From the NCBI GenBank assembly GCA_029706075.1, contig JAINUG010000005.1, forward strand, positions 7,801,001-7,865,000: 64,000 nucleotides of DNA, given 5' to 3'. The translations under genes were made by a program, and so were the position numbers. Origin of the DNA: Aldrovandia affinis. Its lineage: Eukaryota > Chordata > Actinopteri > Notacanthiformes > Halosauridae. The notes beneath the pieces are model-generated. The model ran no database searches. It had not been told where the DNA came from and saw only the letters and a list, made by a program, of their open reading frames with translations. Shown here piece after piece: positions 49,301-53,885 of this stretch; the stretch's first letter is position 1, and every line of letters begins with the position of its first letter.

Positions 49301-51746
49301 CGTAAAACAAATAATCTTGCTGTCTGTTAATGCAGTTAACAAGGTCATCTCCCCAATTGGACTACAACAATTGCAAGCAATATCATTGATCAACTCAAAT
49401 GAAAATCCAAATCTGTTTAACTTTTTTCCTGTGCACGTCTTGTGCTGATATTCAGACTTTTTCTAGACATCAGGATCATCACTTTGATTTCATGTAACCT
49501 CTGACAAAGTCGTGGCCTTAATTGTGAGTTGTGTACCAAGCCATCTCCAAGCACTGTACACAAAGGTACACCTGTCCAAAGTGATTTTAGGTTTCAGCTG
49601 TGAAATCAGTCAAACTTTCGACCTGTTTCTCAAGGACCCATCCAGAAACCACCGGGCATACCGGCTCACAGTGGCCAAGCTGGACCCACCCATCATCCCC
49701 TTCATGCCCTTGCTCATCAAAGGTAAGAGCAGGAGGACTCCACATGGTCACACTGGGTGTTCTGTCTCTCTAACGGGAGGACTCCACATGGTCACACTGG
49801 GTGTGTCTTTGCCATTGAAGCTAGTTACTGTATAGATTACTCAAAGTGAAGAGGGATGTGAAGCAACACAAAAAAAAGAATGCCATGTCAAGAAATATAT
49901 ATTTATTTAATCGCTGCAACCCCCGCTGTCAATTCAGGAGAGCATAGACTAGCCTGTGCTCTCCTCTGAAACACATTATGCCACTTATTTTCACACCGCA
50001 GTCTACAAATGAAGCTTGTACAGACATGAGTCAGAGGAAGACACCTAATCCGCAGCTTTATACCAGCATGCTGTGGGCCTGATTTTCCAGCAGGGGTCGC
50101 TGCTGTGCAACGAGGCACAAATAGAATCCCTCCCTCCCTGGGGGGCTGCTGGCCACAGCCGGCACTGGTATGGTCTGGATTTGATACCAGATTGTGGGGG
50201 CCCATCCACACACCAGAACAATGCCTTAACAGTTTGAGCCACCTAGTAGCCCCCCCAAAAAATATTTTGATCATAGTGAGTTCTCAGGTGGCGCATACAG
50301 TTAAAGCACCATTTCTCAGAGCCAGATAAACCCAAACTGTGCCAGTGCTGACTGTGGCCAGGAGTCCTGCAGAGGGCAGCATTCCCCAGTCCATTCCTAC
50401 AGGGCACACTGCCCTGCAAATTTACATTCCAACCTCCGCTCCCAACCTATTACCTGCATTGTTAGTCTATTAACGAAGTCCTGAGTGTGATTAAGTGGTG
50501 GTTCGAGTAAAACCATGTAGGGCAGTGCAGGACTGGATTGGGAAACACTGCTGTAACACACACATAATTGGCCCATAGCATTGCCCAGGCAAGGTGGGAT
50601 TTCAGCCAGCAAGGTATTACACGCCTCATCGCACAATAACACAGCTCAGCTGGTGGACTGAAATAGCGGCTGGCTGCATGTTTCAGAGTACGTAGTAGCG
50701 ATGGGATAGGACGTTTTTTTTTACCGTTACTGCTGCTCATTCCAAAATGGAGGAGAAAAAAATGGGGAATAAAAAGGTTGTTCCAAAAAATGTTTGCTTC
50801 ATTCTAAGGCATTTTTCCTTCAGTACCCTCTCTGAGTTGCTGTGTATAGAGTATAATACATGTTTATTATCTTTTCAGACATGACGTTCACTCATGAAGG
50901 AAACAAGACATTTGTAGACAACTTGGTCAATTTTGAAAAAATGGTAAGTGGGCACACATGGCGTTGTCTAGGTGGTTTCTGTTGTGGATGGTGATCTTGC
51001 TTATGTGAGTGAAATCCTATTGTTTCTTTTCAGAGGATGATTGCAAACACAATCAGGATAGTGAGATACTGCCGAAGCCAGCCATTCAGTAAGTCAGCAT
51101 CCATTCTTGCATCACAGTGTTTTATTTTTCTGCTGCGTGTTCTCTTGGCATGTGTGTGTTAAACCACATGGCACAGTATAACGTGAATTTAACTTTCCCA
51201 TCTCAGGATGTAGGAGCTTAACTTCCTGTGTTACCATCAGTTCTCTTTTGTCCATCTTTGCAGTCAGGGAGGCAGATATATTGAATGGTCAGTTTTTATG
51301 CCACATAAATCCAAATTAAGGGTTACTACAGTTTGCTTATGAGATATTGTGCTCCTGTTTGACCTACTATGATTAAGATTATGTAATTACAGAGGGCTGT
51401 GGTTCTGCTGTATGGGAGCTGCCCAGATAAGCCCATTATGTTGTGACTAAATGACCATGGCAGGCCTGGCACACACTGAGCCCACTGTCGTTTTTCAGTA
51501 AACCTGACACACAACTCCATGTGCTTCCATTTGAGTTTCCAACCTTTAAACACAGCCTGTCCTGAAACTGGAAGGGTGTAGTCCTTTTTTTAGTTCTCTC
51601 TCCTTTCTCCTTTCTCAGGTCCAGACGCGTCCCTGGCGAATAAGAACCACCAGGATGTGCGCAGCTACGTGCGGCAACTGAACGTGATTGACAACCAGAG
51701 GACCCTATCCCAGTTCTCACAAAGATTGGAGCCCCGACGGACCTGA
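17611..51746 (+). CDS. rapgef4: rapgef4 (Epac2), cAMP-regulated Rap guanine nucleotide exchange factor; 27 coding exons, 5' part missing
   Basis: The protein exchanges GDP for GTP on Rap1/Rap2 when cAMP binds. In vertebrates it acts at membranes of neurons and endocrine cells, for example in insulin secretion. Reading the spliced exons gives about 880 residues that match vertebrate RAPGEF4 throughout: end of cNBD-A and linker, DEP (TELVDW), cNBD-B with phosphate-binding cassette [14 protein letters not shown], hinge, REM ([11 protein letters not shown]), RA, and CDC25 domain ([36 protein letters not shown]), ending EPRRT then TGA. Human Epac2A is 1,011 residues, so roughly the first 135-140 (most of cNBD-A) are encoded upstream of the window. 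All splice sites are GT-AG and the phases match, except around the microexon 41661-41692. Identification rests on recalled family sequence; exon edges come from splice consensus and reading frame. Confidence 0.95.
18030..18690 (-). mobile_element. Tc1-like transposon fragment, transposase on - strand
   Basis: The - strand encodes [40 protein letters not shown] and [11 protein letters not shown], the classic Tc1 D-D region (QDNDPKHT and SPDLNPIE equivalents). It lacks both ends of a full transposase and is a relic. Confidence 0.85.
19320..19490 (+). mobile_element. CR1-like LINE fragment (reverse transcriptase palm)
   Basis: Matches the RT motif region GVPQ...[14 protein letters not shown] (about 19396-19455). 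The same region occurs in reverse at 32030-32130 within a longer CR1-like copy. Confidence 0.65.
19551..19610. repeat. 24-bp tandem duplication
   Basis: AAGCCACTCGAGCCACATGC plus ATC is repeated twice and a third copy begins. Confidence 0.85.
19780..20310 (+). mobile_element. PIF/Harbinger transposase relic
   Basis: Three pieces in different frames match Harbinger transposases in the right order: VGIIDGT (20067-20087), [13 protein letters not shown] (20152-20190) and [14 protein letters not shown] (from 20213). IDGT holds the first catalytic Asp. The relic is broken by frameshifts and by a palindrome at 20188-20231. Confidence 0.7.
20188..20231. repeat. perfect 19-bp inverted repeat with 6-nt loop
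   Basis: ATCCTGGCCACTTGGAAAC (20188-20206) and its exact complement (20213-20231) flank ATTTTA. The right arm is transposase coding sequence (VSKWPG); the left arm seems to be an inverted copy of it. Confidence 0.95.
20880..21035 (+). mobile_element. CR1-like LINE 3' end fragment
   Basis: TTTAAGCCCAGGCTTTGCTG, GGCCTGAAGGGCCTGCTCTT and a degenerate TTCTTAT end correspond to the reverse of the copies at 31120 and 34275. Confidence 0.65.
21731..21845 (-). repeat. tRNA-derived SINE, family C, 3' fragment
   Basis: Antisense: CCGCTTATTCCTGGTCAGGG, GGGGGCTGGAGCCTATCCCA and GGAATACACCCTGGACAGGT. Only the 3' third is present. Confidence 0.85.
21953..22017 (+). CDS. rapgef4: rapgef4 exon W2: linker before DEP
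   Basis: After TTTTCTCCGCAG the exon completes an Arg codon and continues [12 protein letters not shown], to GTAAGC. PDKEN is conserved in vertebrate Epac2; the rest of this Ser/Asn/Met-rich linker is divergent. 65 nt, ends in phase 0. Confidence 0.9.
22018..23378 (+). other. rapgef4 intron W2, no feature seen
   Basis: Unique intronic DNA after exon W2 without recognised repeats. Confidence 0.5.
23379..23600. repeat. 56-bp minisatellite, about four units
   Basis: TGGTCAAAGCTTAAGTAAAG recurs at 23385, 23441, 23497 and 23553, exactly 56 bases apart, with the rest of each unit nearly identical. Such homogeneity suggests recent expansion. Confidence 0.95.
23953..24040 (-). repeat. family A SINE or L2 3' tail fragment
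   Basis: (CATTA)n followed by GGCATTTAGCAGACGCTCTT and ATCCAGAGCGACTTAC is the antisense tail common to SINE family A and the L2 copy at 47378. Confidence 0.8.
24171..24999 (-). mobile_element. Tigger/pogo-like DNA transposon, internally deleted
   Basis: Inverted ends GAGTGGAGCCTTGGTTATCG and the complement of CGATAACCGAGGTTCCACTG are flanked by TA. The - strand has an open frame of about 115 codons (24322-24669) starting [20 protein letters not shown], with a CENP-B/pogo-type helix-turn-helix ([20 protein letters not shown]). The DDE catalytic part is absent. Confidence 0.85.
25798..26060 (-). mobile_element. Tc1-like element of the CAGGTAACTG family, 3' fragment
   Basis: Antisense of the family seen at 14039. 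GGGGGCATTGTCATCCTGGA and CCCCACACCATAACAGAGCT lead to the terminal repeat TTTATTTTGGCAATTACCTG. Confidence 0.8.
26404..26454 (+). CDS. rapgef4: rapgef4 exon W3: short linker exon
   Basis: 17 codons, [17 protein letters not shown], between a T-rich tract plus CAG and the donor GTACAG. Both ends are phase 0, so the exon could be skipped without a frameshift. The PLIE motif fits the Epac2 linker. Confidence 0.85.
26581..26687 (+). CDS. rapgef4: rapgef4 exon W4: start of DEP domain
   Basis: Reads [18 protein letters not shown], then [17 protein letters not shown], nearly identical to vertebrate Epac2. The acceptor is TTCATGGCAG and the donor GTTGGT. 107 nt; ends with two bases of an Arg codon completed by the next exon. 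The DEP domain targets Epac to membranes. Confidence 0.95.
26905..27575 (+). repeat. GT-rich minisatellite abutting rapgef4 exon W5
   Basis: More than a dozen units of roughly 35-50 bases read TTCTACACAGAGCTGGTTCA followed by a variable GTGTGT run. The last unit merges with TTCTTCAG, the acceptor of exon W5. Long open frames across it on both strands are low-complexity artefacts. Confidence 0.95.
27582..27703 (+). CDS. rapgef4: rapgef4 exon W5: DEP domain core
   Basis: Reads [20 protein letters not shown] and then [20 protein letters not shown]. The acceptor (TTCTTCAG) lies at the end of a GT-rich minisatellite whose units resemble it. The donor is GTGAGA. 122 nt, ends in phase 1. Confidence 0.96.
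28382..28535 (+). repeat. tRNA-derived SINE, family B
   Basis: The head GGTTCTGTGTGGCTCAGTAG and B box GGTTTGATTCCC are followed by ACTGTAAGTCGCTTTGGATA. Same family as 2331-2490. Confidence 0.85.
29073..29256 (+). CDS. rapgef4: rapgef4 exon W6: end of DEP and acidic linker
   Basis: Reads [20 protein letters not shown], then an acidic stretch ([11 protein letters not shown]) and [11 protein letters not shown]. The acceptor is GGTGGCAG and the donor GTGAGTA. 184 nt, ends in phase 2. Closely matches vertebrate Epac2. Confidence 0.96.
29633..29822 (+). mobile_element. Tc1-like element of the CAGGTAACTG family, internal fragment
   Basis: GTGGTCACTGAATAGTTTGA and CTATATGCCATGGCCGTCTC match the transposase region at 14278-14340. 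Confidence 0.7.
30014..30098 (+). CDS. rapgef4: rapgef4 exon W7: lead-in to cNBD-B
   Basis: Completes Pro, then [20 protein letters not shown] and ALSHLSTT. The acceptor is TCTTATGCAG and the donor GTGAGTG. 85 nt, ends in phase 0. Forms the N-terminal helices of the second cyclic-nucleotide domain. Confidence 0.95.
30196..30256 (+). CDS. rapgef4: rapgef4 exon W8: cNBD-B
   Basis: Reads [20 protein letters not shown]. The acceptor is GGACCGCAG and the donor GTAAGT. Only 97 nt separate it from exon W7. 61 nt, ends in phase 1. Confidence 0.95.
30580..30656 (+). CDS. rapgef4: rapgef4 exon W9: cNBD-B beta barrel
   Basis: Reads [20 protein letters not shown] then VIYGK, the first beta strands of the cAMP-binding barrel. 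The acceptor is TGTCTGCAG and the donor GTATGA. 77 nt, ends in phase 0. Confidence 0.96.
30690..30930. repeat. degenerate tandem repeat of about 40-50 bp
   Basis: AATCCTACCCAGCTCCACTC and close variants recur about five times in a C-rich, G-poor stretch just after exon W9. Confidence 0.7.
31120..32545 (-). mobile_element. CR1-like LINE, reverse transcriptase C-terminal part
   Basis: The - strand encodes [20 protein letters not shown] then [11 protein letters not shown] (31730-31948 frame), and [20 protein letters not shown] and [20 protein letters not shown] (31404-31730 frame). These are the thumb and C-terminal blocks of CR1-type LINEs. The 3' end (AAGAACATAAGAAT, antisense) lies near 31125. 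Broken by frameshifts. Confidence 0.8.
32700..32900 (-). repeat. SINE family A remnant plus 19-bp duplication
   Basis: CCATTTAAACACCTGGAT is duplicated near 32718-32757. TTCAGGTTAAGAACCTTTCT and CAAGGGTACAATGACC then match antisense SINE family A. Confidence 0.6.
33019..33165 (+). CDS. rapgef4: rapgef4 exon W10: cNBD-B phosphate-binding cassette
   Basis: Reads [20 protein letters not shown], then [12 protein letters not shown] and [10 protein letters not shown]. It carries the phosphate-binding cassette whose Arg contacts the cAMP phosphate. Epac's characteristic KLALVNDAP form, with Lys/Gln where PKA has Glu/Ala, is kept. The acceptor is TCTCCCAG and the donor GTGAGT. 147 nt, phase 0 at both ends. 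Confidence 0.97.
34275..34600 (-). mobile_element. CR1-like LINE 3' end fragment
   Basis: AAGAACATAAGAACATATAA, TACTGCATCAAGCCTGGGCT and GTGTCTCTGCCTCTACTACA align with the copy at 31125-31270. Confidence 0.75.
34789..34904 (+). CDS. rapgef4: rapgef4 exon W11: hinge/switchboard and variable linker
   Basis: Reads [20 protein letters not shown] and then a variable Ser/Pro/His tail. The acceptor is CTTCTGCAG. The donor GTACTG at 34905 lies inside the first unit of a 42-bp tandem array, so the donor is duplicated downstream. 116 nt, ends in phase 2; the next exon supplies the G of the Lys codon. Confidence 0.93.
34886..35250 (+). repeat. 42-bp minisatellite overlapping the rapgef4 exon W11 donor
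   Basis: About nine units of GCCACTCCCACTACAAGTAC, TGCAG and CTGTCTCTAACATTAA follow each other. The first six are 42 bases or close and the last three are shortened. The first begins inside exon W11 and includes its GTACTG donor. Units 2 and 5, and 3 and 6, are nearly identical, which shows higher-order duplication. Confidence 0.95.
35736..35821 (+). CDS. rapgef4: rapgef4 exon W12: start of REM domain
   Basis: Reads [20 protein letters not shown] and LDSHLTES. The acceptor is CCATTCCAG and the donor GTGCTG (non-consensus after +2). 86 nt, ends in phase 1. The REM domain stabilises the catalytic domain. Confidence 0.95.
36355..36468 (+). CDS. rapgef4: rapgef4 exon W13: REM domain
   Basis: Reads [20 protein letters not shown] and CPVLMAQ, then a divergent [11 protein letters not shown] tail. 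The acceptor is TTCCCACAG. The donor GTATTT at 36469 is weak, but it is the only nearby GT that joins in frame. It gives a linker a few residues longer than the human one. 114 nt. Confidence 0.85.
36833..36960 (+). CDS. rapgef4: rapgef4 exon W14: REM domain
   Basis: Reads [20 protein letters not shown] and [14 protein letters not shown], then ASLAFLE. The acceptor is CGTCCCAAG and the donor GTCAGT. 128 nt, ends in phase 0. Strong match to Epac2. Confidence 0.95.
36993..37212 (-). mobile_element. Tc1-like element of the CAGGTAACTG family, 3' fragment
   Basis: Antisense copy: GATGGGGGTATTGCCATCCT, CCCCACACCATAACAGAGCT and the end TTTATTTTGGCAGTTTCTTG. Confidence 0.8.
37213..38276 (+). other. 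rapgef4 intron W14, no feature seen
   Basis: Unique-looking intronic DNA between the Tc1 fragment and an unrecognised frame near 38.3 kb. Confidence 0.4.
38277..38484 (+). other. short unrecognised open frame, possible decayed coding sequence
   Basis: The frame reads [40 protein letters not shown] and [10 protein letters not shown], an amphipathic Leu/Lys-rich helix-like stretch. A second frame near 38530-38640 reads [20 protein letters not shown]. It has no start context or splice evidence, and I recognise no family. Confidence 0.25.
38755..38815. repeat. 60-bp dispersed repeat shared with 5611-5670
   Basis: ACCTCTACGACAAGTCATGA then AAGAGGAAACAA occurs in both places. The copy at 5611 lies inside the Tc1 relic, so this is probably a piece of the same or a related element. 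Confidence 0.75.
38820..38995 (-). mobile_element. L2-like LINE fragment
   Basis: TTGAATCCATTCTATATCTT and GGGAGCCAATGCAGGCTATT correspond to the L2 thumb region in antisense (compare 47975-48010). Confidence 0.55.
39035..39355 (+). repeat. 46-bp minisatellite
   Basis: GTAGGTTATGAGCCTGATGA then GTGAGGCTGCTCTGTCTTATA recurs about seven times, spaced 46 bases in the last three units and more degenerate at the left. Confidence 0.9.
39480..39619 (-). repeat. SINE family A, abutting the acceptor of rapgef4 exon W15
   Basis: Antisense copy GCTCTTATCCAGAGTGATAT through to CCATTATACTACACTGCA. The next bases are TTTCAG and the exon, so the branch site must lie in SINE sequence. Confidence 0.85.
39626..39714 (+). 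CDS. rapgef4: rapgef4 exon W15: after REM
   Basis: Reads [20 protein letters not shown] and PELEKIVKQ. Only TTTCAG separates it from an antisense SINE (39480-39619). The donor is GTATGT. 89 nt, ends in phase 2. Confidence 0.95.
39878..40243 (-). repeat. tRNA-derived SINE, family C, complete, exact 11-bp TSD
   Basis: Antisense full-length copy: tail (CTCAT)n at the left, GGGGGGCTGGAGCCTATCCC, and the head complement GCACCACCGTGCCGCC. CATGTGTAAAT flanks both ends (39867-39877, 40244-40254). Confidence 0.92.
40505..40743 (-). repeat. tRNA-derived SINE, family A, full length
   Basis: From the tail complement ACATTTTAAGCATTTAGCAG to the head complement CCCTAACCATTACACTACAC. The best-preserved antisense copy of the family here. 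Confidence 0.9.
41661..41692 (+). CDS. rapgef4: rapgef4 exon W16: A-rich microexon, out of frame by one base
   Basis: Lies between GACTTTTTAG and GTAAGA. Joined in frame to exon W15 it reads [10 protein letters not shown] plus one base, resembling the human segment SEDAKAPQKK. The next exon starts in phase 0 (HKVLL), so 31 nt are needed but 32 are present. Dropping one A from the run of six would read DAKTPKKK and restore the frame. It may be an assembly error in an A run, a real indel, or resolved by another acceptor. Confidence 0.75.
41755..42150 (+). repeat. tRNA-derived SINE, family D
   Basis: The head has TAGTTTAGCGGTCTAACGCA and a B-box-like GTGGTTCGAAAACC. The 3' part GAGGGTGTAATTGGCTACCA then AATTGGGAGAAAA matches 12060-12443. 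Confidence 0.8.
42753..42831 (+). CDS. rapgef4: rapgef4 exon W17: linker to RA domain
   Basis: Reads [20 protein letters not shown] then IKSNDE, close to the Epac2 sequence. The acceptor is TTGTCTCAG and the donor GTACGT. 79 nt, ends in phase 1. An AG at 42758-42759 could act as a second acceptor and would fit the frame left by the 32-nt microexon, losing His-Lys. Confidence 0.93.
42920..43070 (-). repeat. SINE family A fragment
   Basis: ACATTTTAGGCTCTTATCCA, CAATCCATTTATACAGCTGC and CAGTGCCCCATCTGGGAATT are antisense family A, just after exon W17. Confidence 0.8.
43186..43332 (+). CDS. rapgef4: rapgef4 exon W18: Ras-association domain
   Basis: Reads [20 protein letters not shown], then [16 protein letters not shown] and [11 protein letters not shown]. 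In Epac2 this ubiquitin-fold RA domain binds Ras-GTP. The acceptor is GTTCCACAG and the donor GTGAGA. 147 nt, ends in phase 1. Confidence 0.96.
43333..44883 (+). other. rapgef4 intron W18, no feature seen
   Basis: Unique-looking intronic DNA; short open frames here have no supporting motif. Confidence 0.45.
44884..44981 (+). CDS. rapgef4: rapgef4 exon W19: end of RA domain
   Basis: Reads [20 protein letters not shown] and [13 protein letters not shown]. The acceptor is CCTTTTGCAG and the donor GTGTGT. 98 nt, ends in phase 0. Confidence 0.95.
45332..45457 (+). CDS. rapgef4: rapgef4 exon W20: start of CDC25 domain
   Basis: Reads [20 protein letters not shown], then [20 protein letters not shown] and HE. 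The acceptor is TTTCTTTTAG and the donor GTTGGG. 126 nt, phase 0 at both ends. Confidence 0.96.
45495..45870. mobile_element. possible MITE with imperfect inverted ends
   Basis: ATTATACCACGGCTTGGTTA near 45512 is mirrored by the complement of CAAGTAGTCGTGGTATAAGC near 45829. It sits in intron W20. Family unknown. Confidence 0.45.
45956..46134 (+). CDS. rapgef4: rapgef4 exon W21: CDC25 catalytic domain
   Basis: Reads [40 protein letters not shown] and [15 protein letters not shown]. The acceptor is CACCTCAG. The donor GTGAGTC is the first of about nine copies in a CA-rich tandem array. 179 nt, ends in phase 2. Confidence 0.96.
46135..46500 (+). repeat. CA-rich minisatellite that repeats the rapgef4 exon W21 splice donor
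   Basis: Units of about 30-50 bases read GCGCAGTGAGTCACATCTAC followed by a CA run of variable length. The first unit is the authentic exon end and donor; about eight further donor-like copies follow (near 46180, 46225, 46258, 46310, 46352, 46385, 46420 and 46465). Confidence 0.95.
46653..48598. mobile_element. DNA transposon-like element split by an L2 insertion
   Basis: The left end CTAGGGCTACGTTTACAC and the right end GTGTAAACGTAGCCTAG are near-perfect inverted repeats. Shared internal words (TATATCCGATTT, ATCTGATAAAAAAATCGGAA) lie near both ends. The middle is an L2-like LINE. Superfamily probably hAT, inferred. Confidence 0.7.
47378..48500 (-). mobile_element. L2-like LINE, 5'-truncated, with SINE-type 3' tail
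   Basis: The - strand reads [20 protein letters not shown] and [20 protein letters not shown] (catalytic YVDD kept), then in a second frame [20 protein letters not shown] and [20 protein letters not shown]. Its 3' end, complement of CATTACATTACATTACAGGC then GCAGACGCTCTTATCC, equals the tail of SINE family A. A frameshift separates the two frames. Confidence 0.85.
48655..48745 (+). CDS. rapgef4: rapgef4 exon W22: CDC25 catalytic domain
   Basis: Completes His, then [20 protein letters not shown] and [10 protein letters not shown]. The NLNSFFAI stretch is a core signature of RasGEF catalytic domains. The acceptor is GGTTTCAG and the donor GTGGGT. 91 nt, ends in phase 0. Confidence 0.96.
48844..48894 (+). 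CDS. rapgef4: rapgef4 exon W23: CDC25 catalytic domain
   Basis: 17 codons, [17 protein letters not shown]. The acceptor is TGTTGGTAG and the donor GTGAGT. Only 98 nt after exon W22. Confidence 0.95.
49635..49722 (+). CDS. rapgef4: rapgef4 exon W24: CDC25 catalytic domain
   Basis: Reads [20 protein letters not shown] and IPFMPLLIK. The acceptor is TTTCTCAAG and the donor GTAAGA. 88 nt, ends in phase 1. Confidence 0.96.
49732..49803 (+). repeat. tandem duplication just after exon W24
   Basis: GGAGGACTCCACATGGTCAC then ACTGGGTGT occurs twice, about 45 bases apart, starting ten bases after the donor. Confidence 0.9.
50045..50275 (-). repeat. tRNA-derived SINE (related to family D), antisense
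   Basis: The complement reads GGCTACTAGGTGGCTCAAAC, a B-box-like ATCAAATCC, and GCCGGCTGTGGCCAGCAGCC. A related + strand fragment follows at 50280-50395 (CAGGTGGCGCATACAGTTAA). Confidence 0.65.
50879..50943 (+). CDS. rapgef4: rapgef4 exon W25: CDC25 catalytic domain
   Basis: Reads [20 protein letters not shown] then [11 protein letters not shown] belongs to the helical hairpin region of RasGEF domains. The acceptor is ATCTTTTCAG and the donor GTAAGT. 65 nt, ends in phase 0. Confidence 0.96.
51034..51088 (+). CDS. rapgef4: rapgef4 exon W26: end of CDC25 domain
   Basis: Reads [18 protein letters not shown]. The acceptor is TCTTTTCAG and the donor GTAAGT. 55 nt, ends in phase 1. Confidence 0.96.
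51619..51746 (+). CDS. rapgef4: rapgef4 exon W27: C-terminus and stop
   Basis: Reads [32 protein letters not shown] and finally RLEPRRT before TGA (51744-51746). The acceptor is TTTCTCAG. The ending matches the usual Epac2 C-terminus to within a residue. Confidence 0.97.
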
Positions 51747-52460
51747 GTCGCCGCCCACTGAATTGCACAGTACTGCTCATGCTGCTGCTCCACTGCCGAA
51801 AAATAACCATGCTTGATGTGTAACATTGTAATATAATAATATACTGTATAAACCCCCACCACAAACCCAGGGCTCTACTCCTTAGAAGCTATTGTATGCC
51901 CCTGACCACATTGATAACTCCTTTACTCAAAGGACACAGTATGTCCCACACCCGTGTTCAATAGCATTTCAGTCCTTTTTTGTCATTTTCTGTTTTTTCA
52001 TTTTTTTCATTTCTTTCATTTTCTCTGCTAATGTGTTTCAGTCCGTCCCCGTCCCCCCTCTTCCAAGTTCCAAAAACATTATTTGAGAACTATATATTAA
52101 GACCAACACTGAATTCTGAACATCTTTCAAAATGTATTTTAACATGAAACCATTCCACTGGGGAGTTTCCACTATATTATTTGTATTGAGAATAATCTAA
52201 GAATTATTAATGAACTGAAATATGACTATTCTTTTTATTGGCCCTATTTATAGATATTTTGGTTTGTGTGACTGTTATCTTTCACATGATGTAAACCATA
52301 TTCATGTGTATTTATTTTGACCTCAGCATGCACTGAATTGAAATCTTCAAGTAAAACACTGAGCACAGCTCCTCTTTGATGAGTCTGCGAGGTGCAGTGT
52401 CTAAACACTTTCTGCATTCTGTAAATATTATAAATGTATTAAATGTATTTGCTGTAGACA
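51747..52460 (+). other. rapgef4: rapgef4 3' UTR (candidate)
   Basis: AT-rich, mostly repeat-free DNA follows the stop codon. The best poly(A) signal I see is ATTAAA at 52438-52443, so the transcript may end near 52460. This end is inferred; an earlier or later site is possible. Confidence 0.5.
52438..52443 (+). terminator. candidate poly(A) signal ATTAAA for rapgef4
   Basis: ATTAAA lies about 700 bases after the stop codon, before the Tc1 relic that begins near 52674. No AATAAA was seen in this stretch. Confidence 0.4.
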
Positions 52461-52673
52461 CGACTGCTTCGTTTTTCTGAAACCTTTAAAAGCAATGTAT
52501 TTTAAAACATGTTTCAATTTTTTTCACCCATGTTTGGAATACCCAATGACAACTGAATGCCCCATTGCTGCAAAATCCTCTGTCAAATCGGGAGGGGGAC
52601 ACTCTACGTGTCCTCCAAGGTGTGTGCAATCAGCCATCTGCTTTTTTTTCTACTCTGCAATTTGGAGCAGGTA

Positions 52674-53885
52674 AAGATAACTGCCATAATAAAGGAAGCA
52701 CCGATATAAAGTGTCTTAATAGTGCATTGGGCCACCACGTGCTGCCAGAATTAGATTAGATTAGATTCACTTTATTGTCATTGCCAGTGCAAACACAAAA
52801 CAACGAAATTAAGGAGGGTCTAACCAGAAGTGCAAATAGCAGTTATGTACAACTATACAGTATAGAGAGTAAGTGCAATAGTAAGTACACTCTAATATAC
52901 ACTATGCAGGGTATACAGAGTTGAATGAGTGGAATAAATAGGTAAAGGTGCTATAAGGTAGTACATAATATACACATGAGAGCATGAGATATATACATAT
53001 ATACATACATATACATGAGATACAGTACTACTGATACTATAGGTGGATTATAATACACTATAAGGTAGATACATGAGATATGGGAGTTATATACATGATT
53101 ACAATATACAATATTACAGGTAGACTATGCTATGGATGTGGACTGTGCCCTGTGAGGTGGTGTGGAGTTCAGCAGTCTGACAGCTGAGGGGAAGAAGCTG
53201 TTCTTAGTCCTGTTGGTTCTGCCTGGGAGGCTGCGGTAGCGTGCCCCAGAGCGAGTGCCACATAGGGGGATGAACAGTCCATGGTTGGGGTGAGAAGCAT
53301 CTCTGATGATGTTCCGTGCTCGCTGAGAGCACCGCTTCTCGTAGACTGAGTCTATGGAGGGGAGGGGGGCCCTGATGACCCGTTGGGTAGTCATCACCAC
53401 CCTCTGCAGTGATTTCCGGTCTTTGGCGGAGCAGTTGCCGTACCAGACCGAGATGCAGGTGGTGAGGATGCTCTCGATGGTACAGCGGTAGAAGTTCATC
53501 AGCACCTGAGTGGAGAGGCGGAGTTTCGCCAGCTTCCTCAGGAAGAAGATGCGCTTGTGGGCCTTCTTGACAAGGGCTGAGGTGTTGGGGGTCCAGGCGA
53601 GATCCTCAGAGATGTGGACTCCCAGGAACTTAAAGCTGGTGACACGTTCAACCTCCTGGTCGTGGATGTTGACGGGGGTGTGCGTGCCTTTAACGTTCCT
53701 TCTGAAGTCCATGATGGTCTCTTTGGTCTTCTTGGTGTTGAGCTCCAAGTTGTTCTCAATAGCTTCAATGTGCCTTGGCATAGATTCTACAAGTGTCTGG
53801 AACTCTATTGGAAACATGCAACACCATTCTTACATGAGAAATTCCATAATTTGGTGTTTTTTTATCCTAGCCACAGATGCAGTTC
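52674..53885 (-). mobile_element. Tc1-like element of the CAGGTAACTG family split by a LINE
   Basis: AGATAACTGCCATAATAAAG to TGCTGCCAGAA (52674-52754) resumes after the LINE as AGCTTCAATGTGCCTTGGCA and GATTCTACAAGTGTCTGGAA (53760-53885). Together they form one continuous Tc1-like sequence. Confidence 0.8.
52755..53759 (-). mobile_element. non-LTR retrotransposon 3' end inserted in the Tc1 relic
   Basis: The - strand encodes KTKETIMDFRRNVKGTHTPV, FKFLGVHISEDLAWTPNTSA, ESILTTCISVWYGNCSAKDR and YRSLPGRTNRTKNSFFPSAV, the C-terminal part of a LINE reverse transcriptase. The 3' tail is (TTAGA)n-like, complement of TTCACTTTATTGTCATTGCC. Clade not assigned. The reading frame is long (about 230 codons), so the copy is fairly young. 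Confidence 0.8.
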
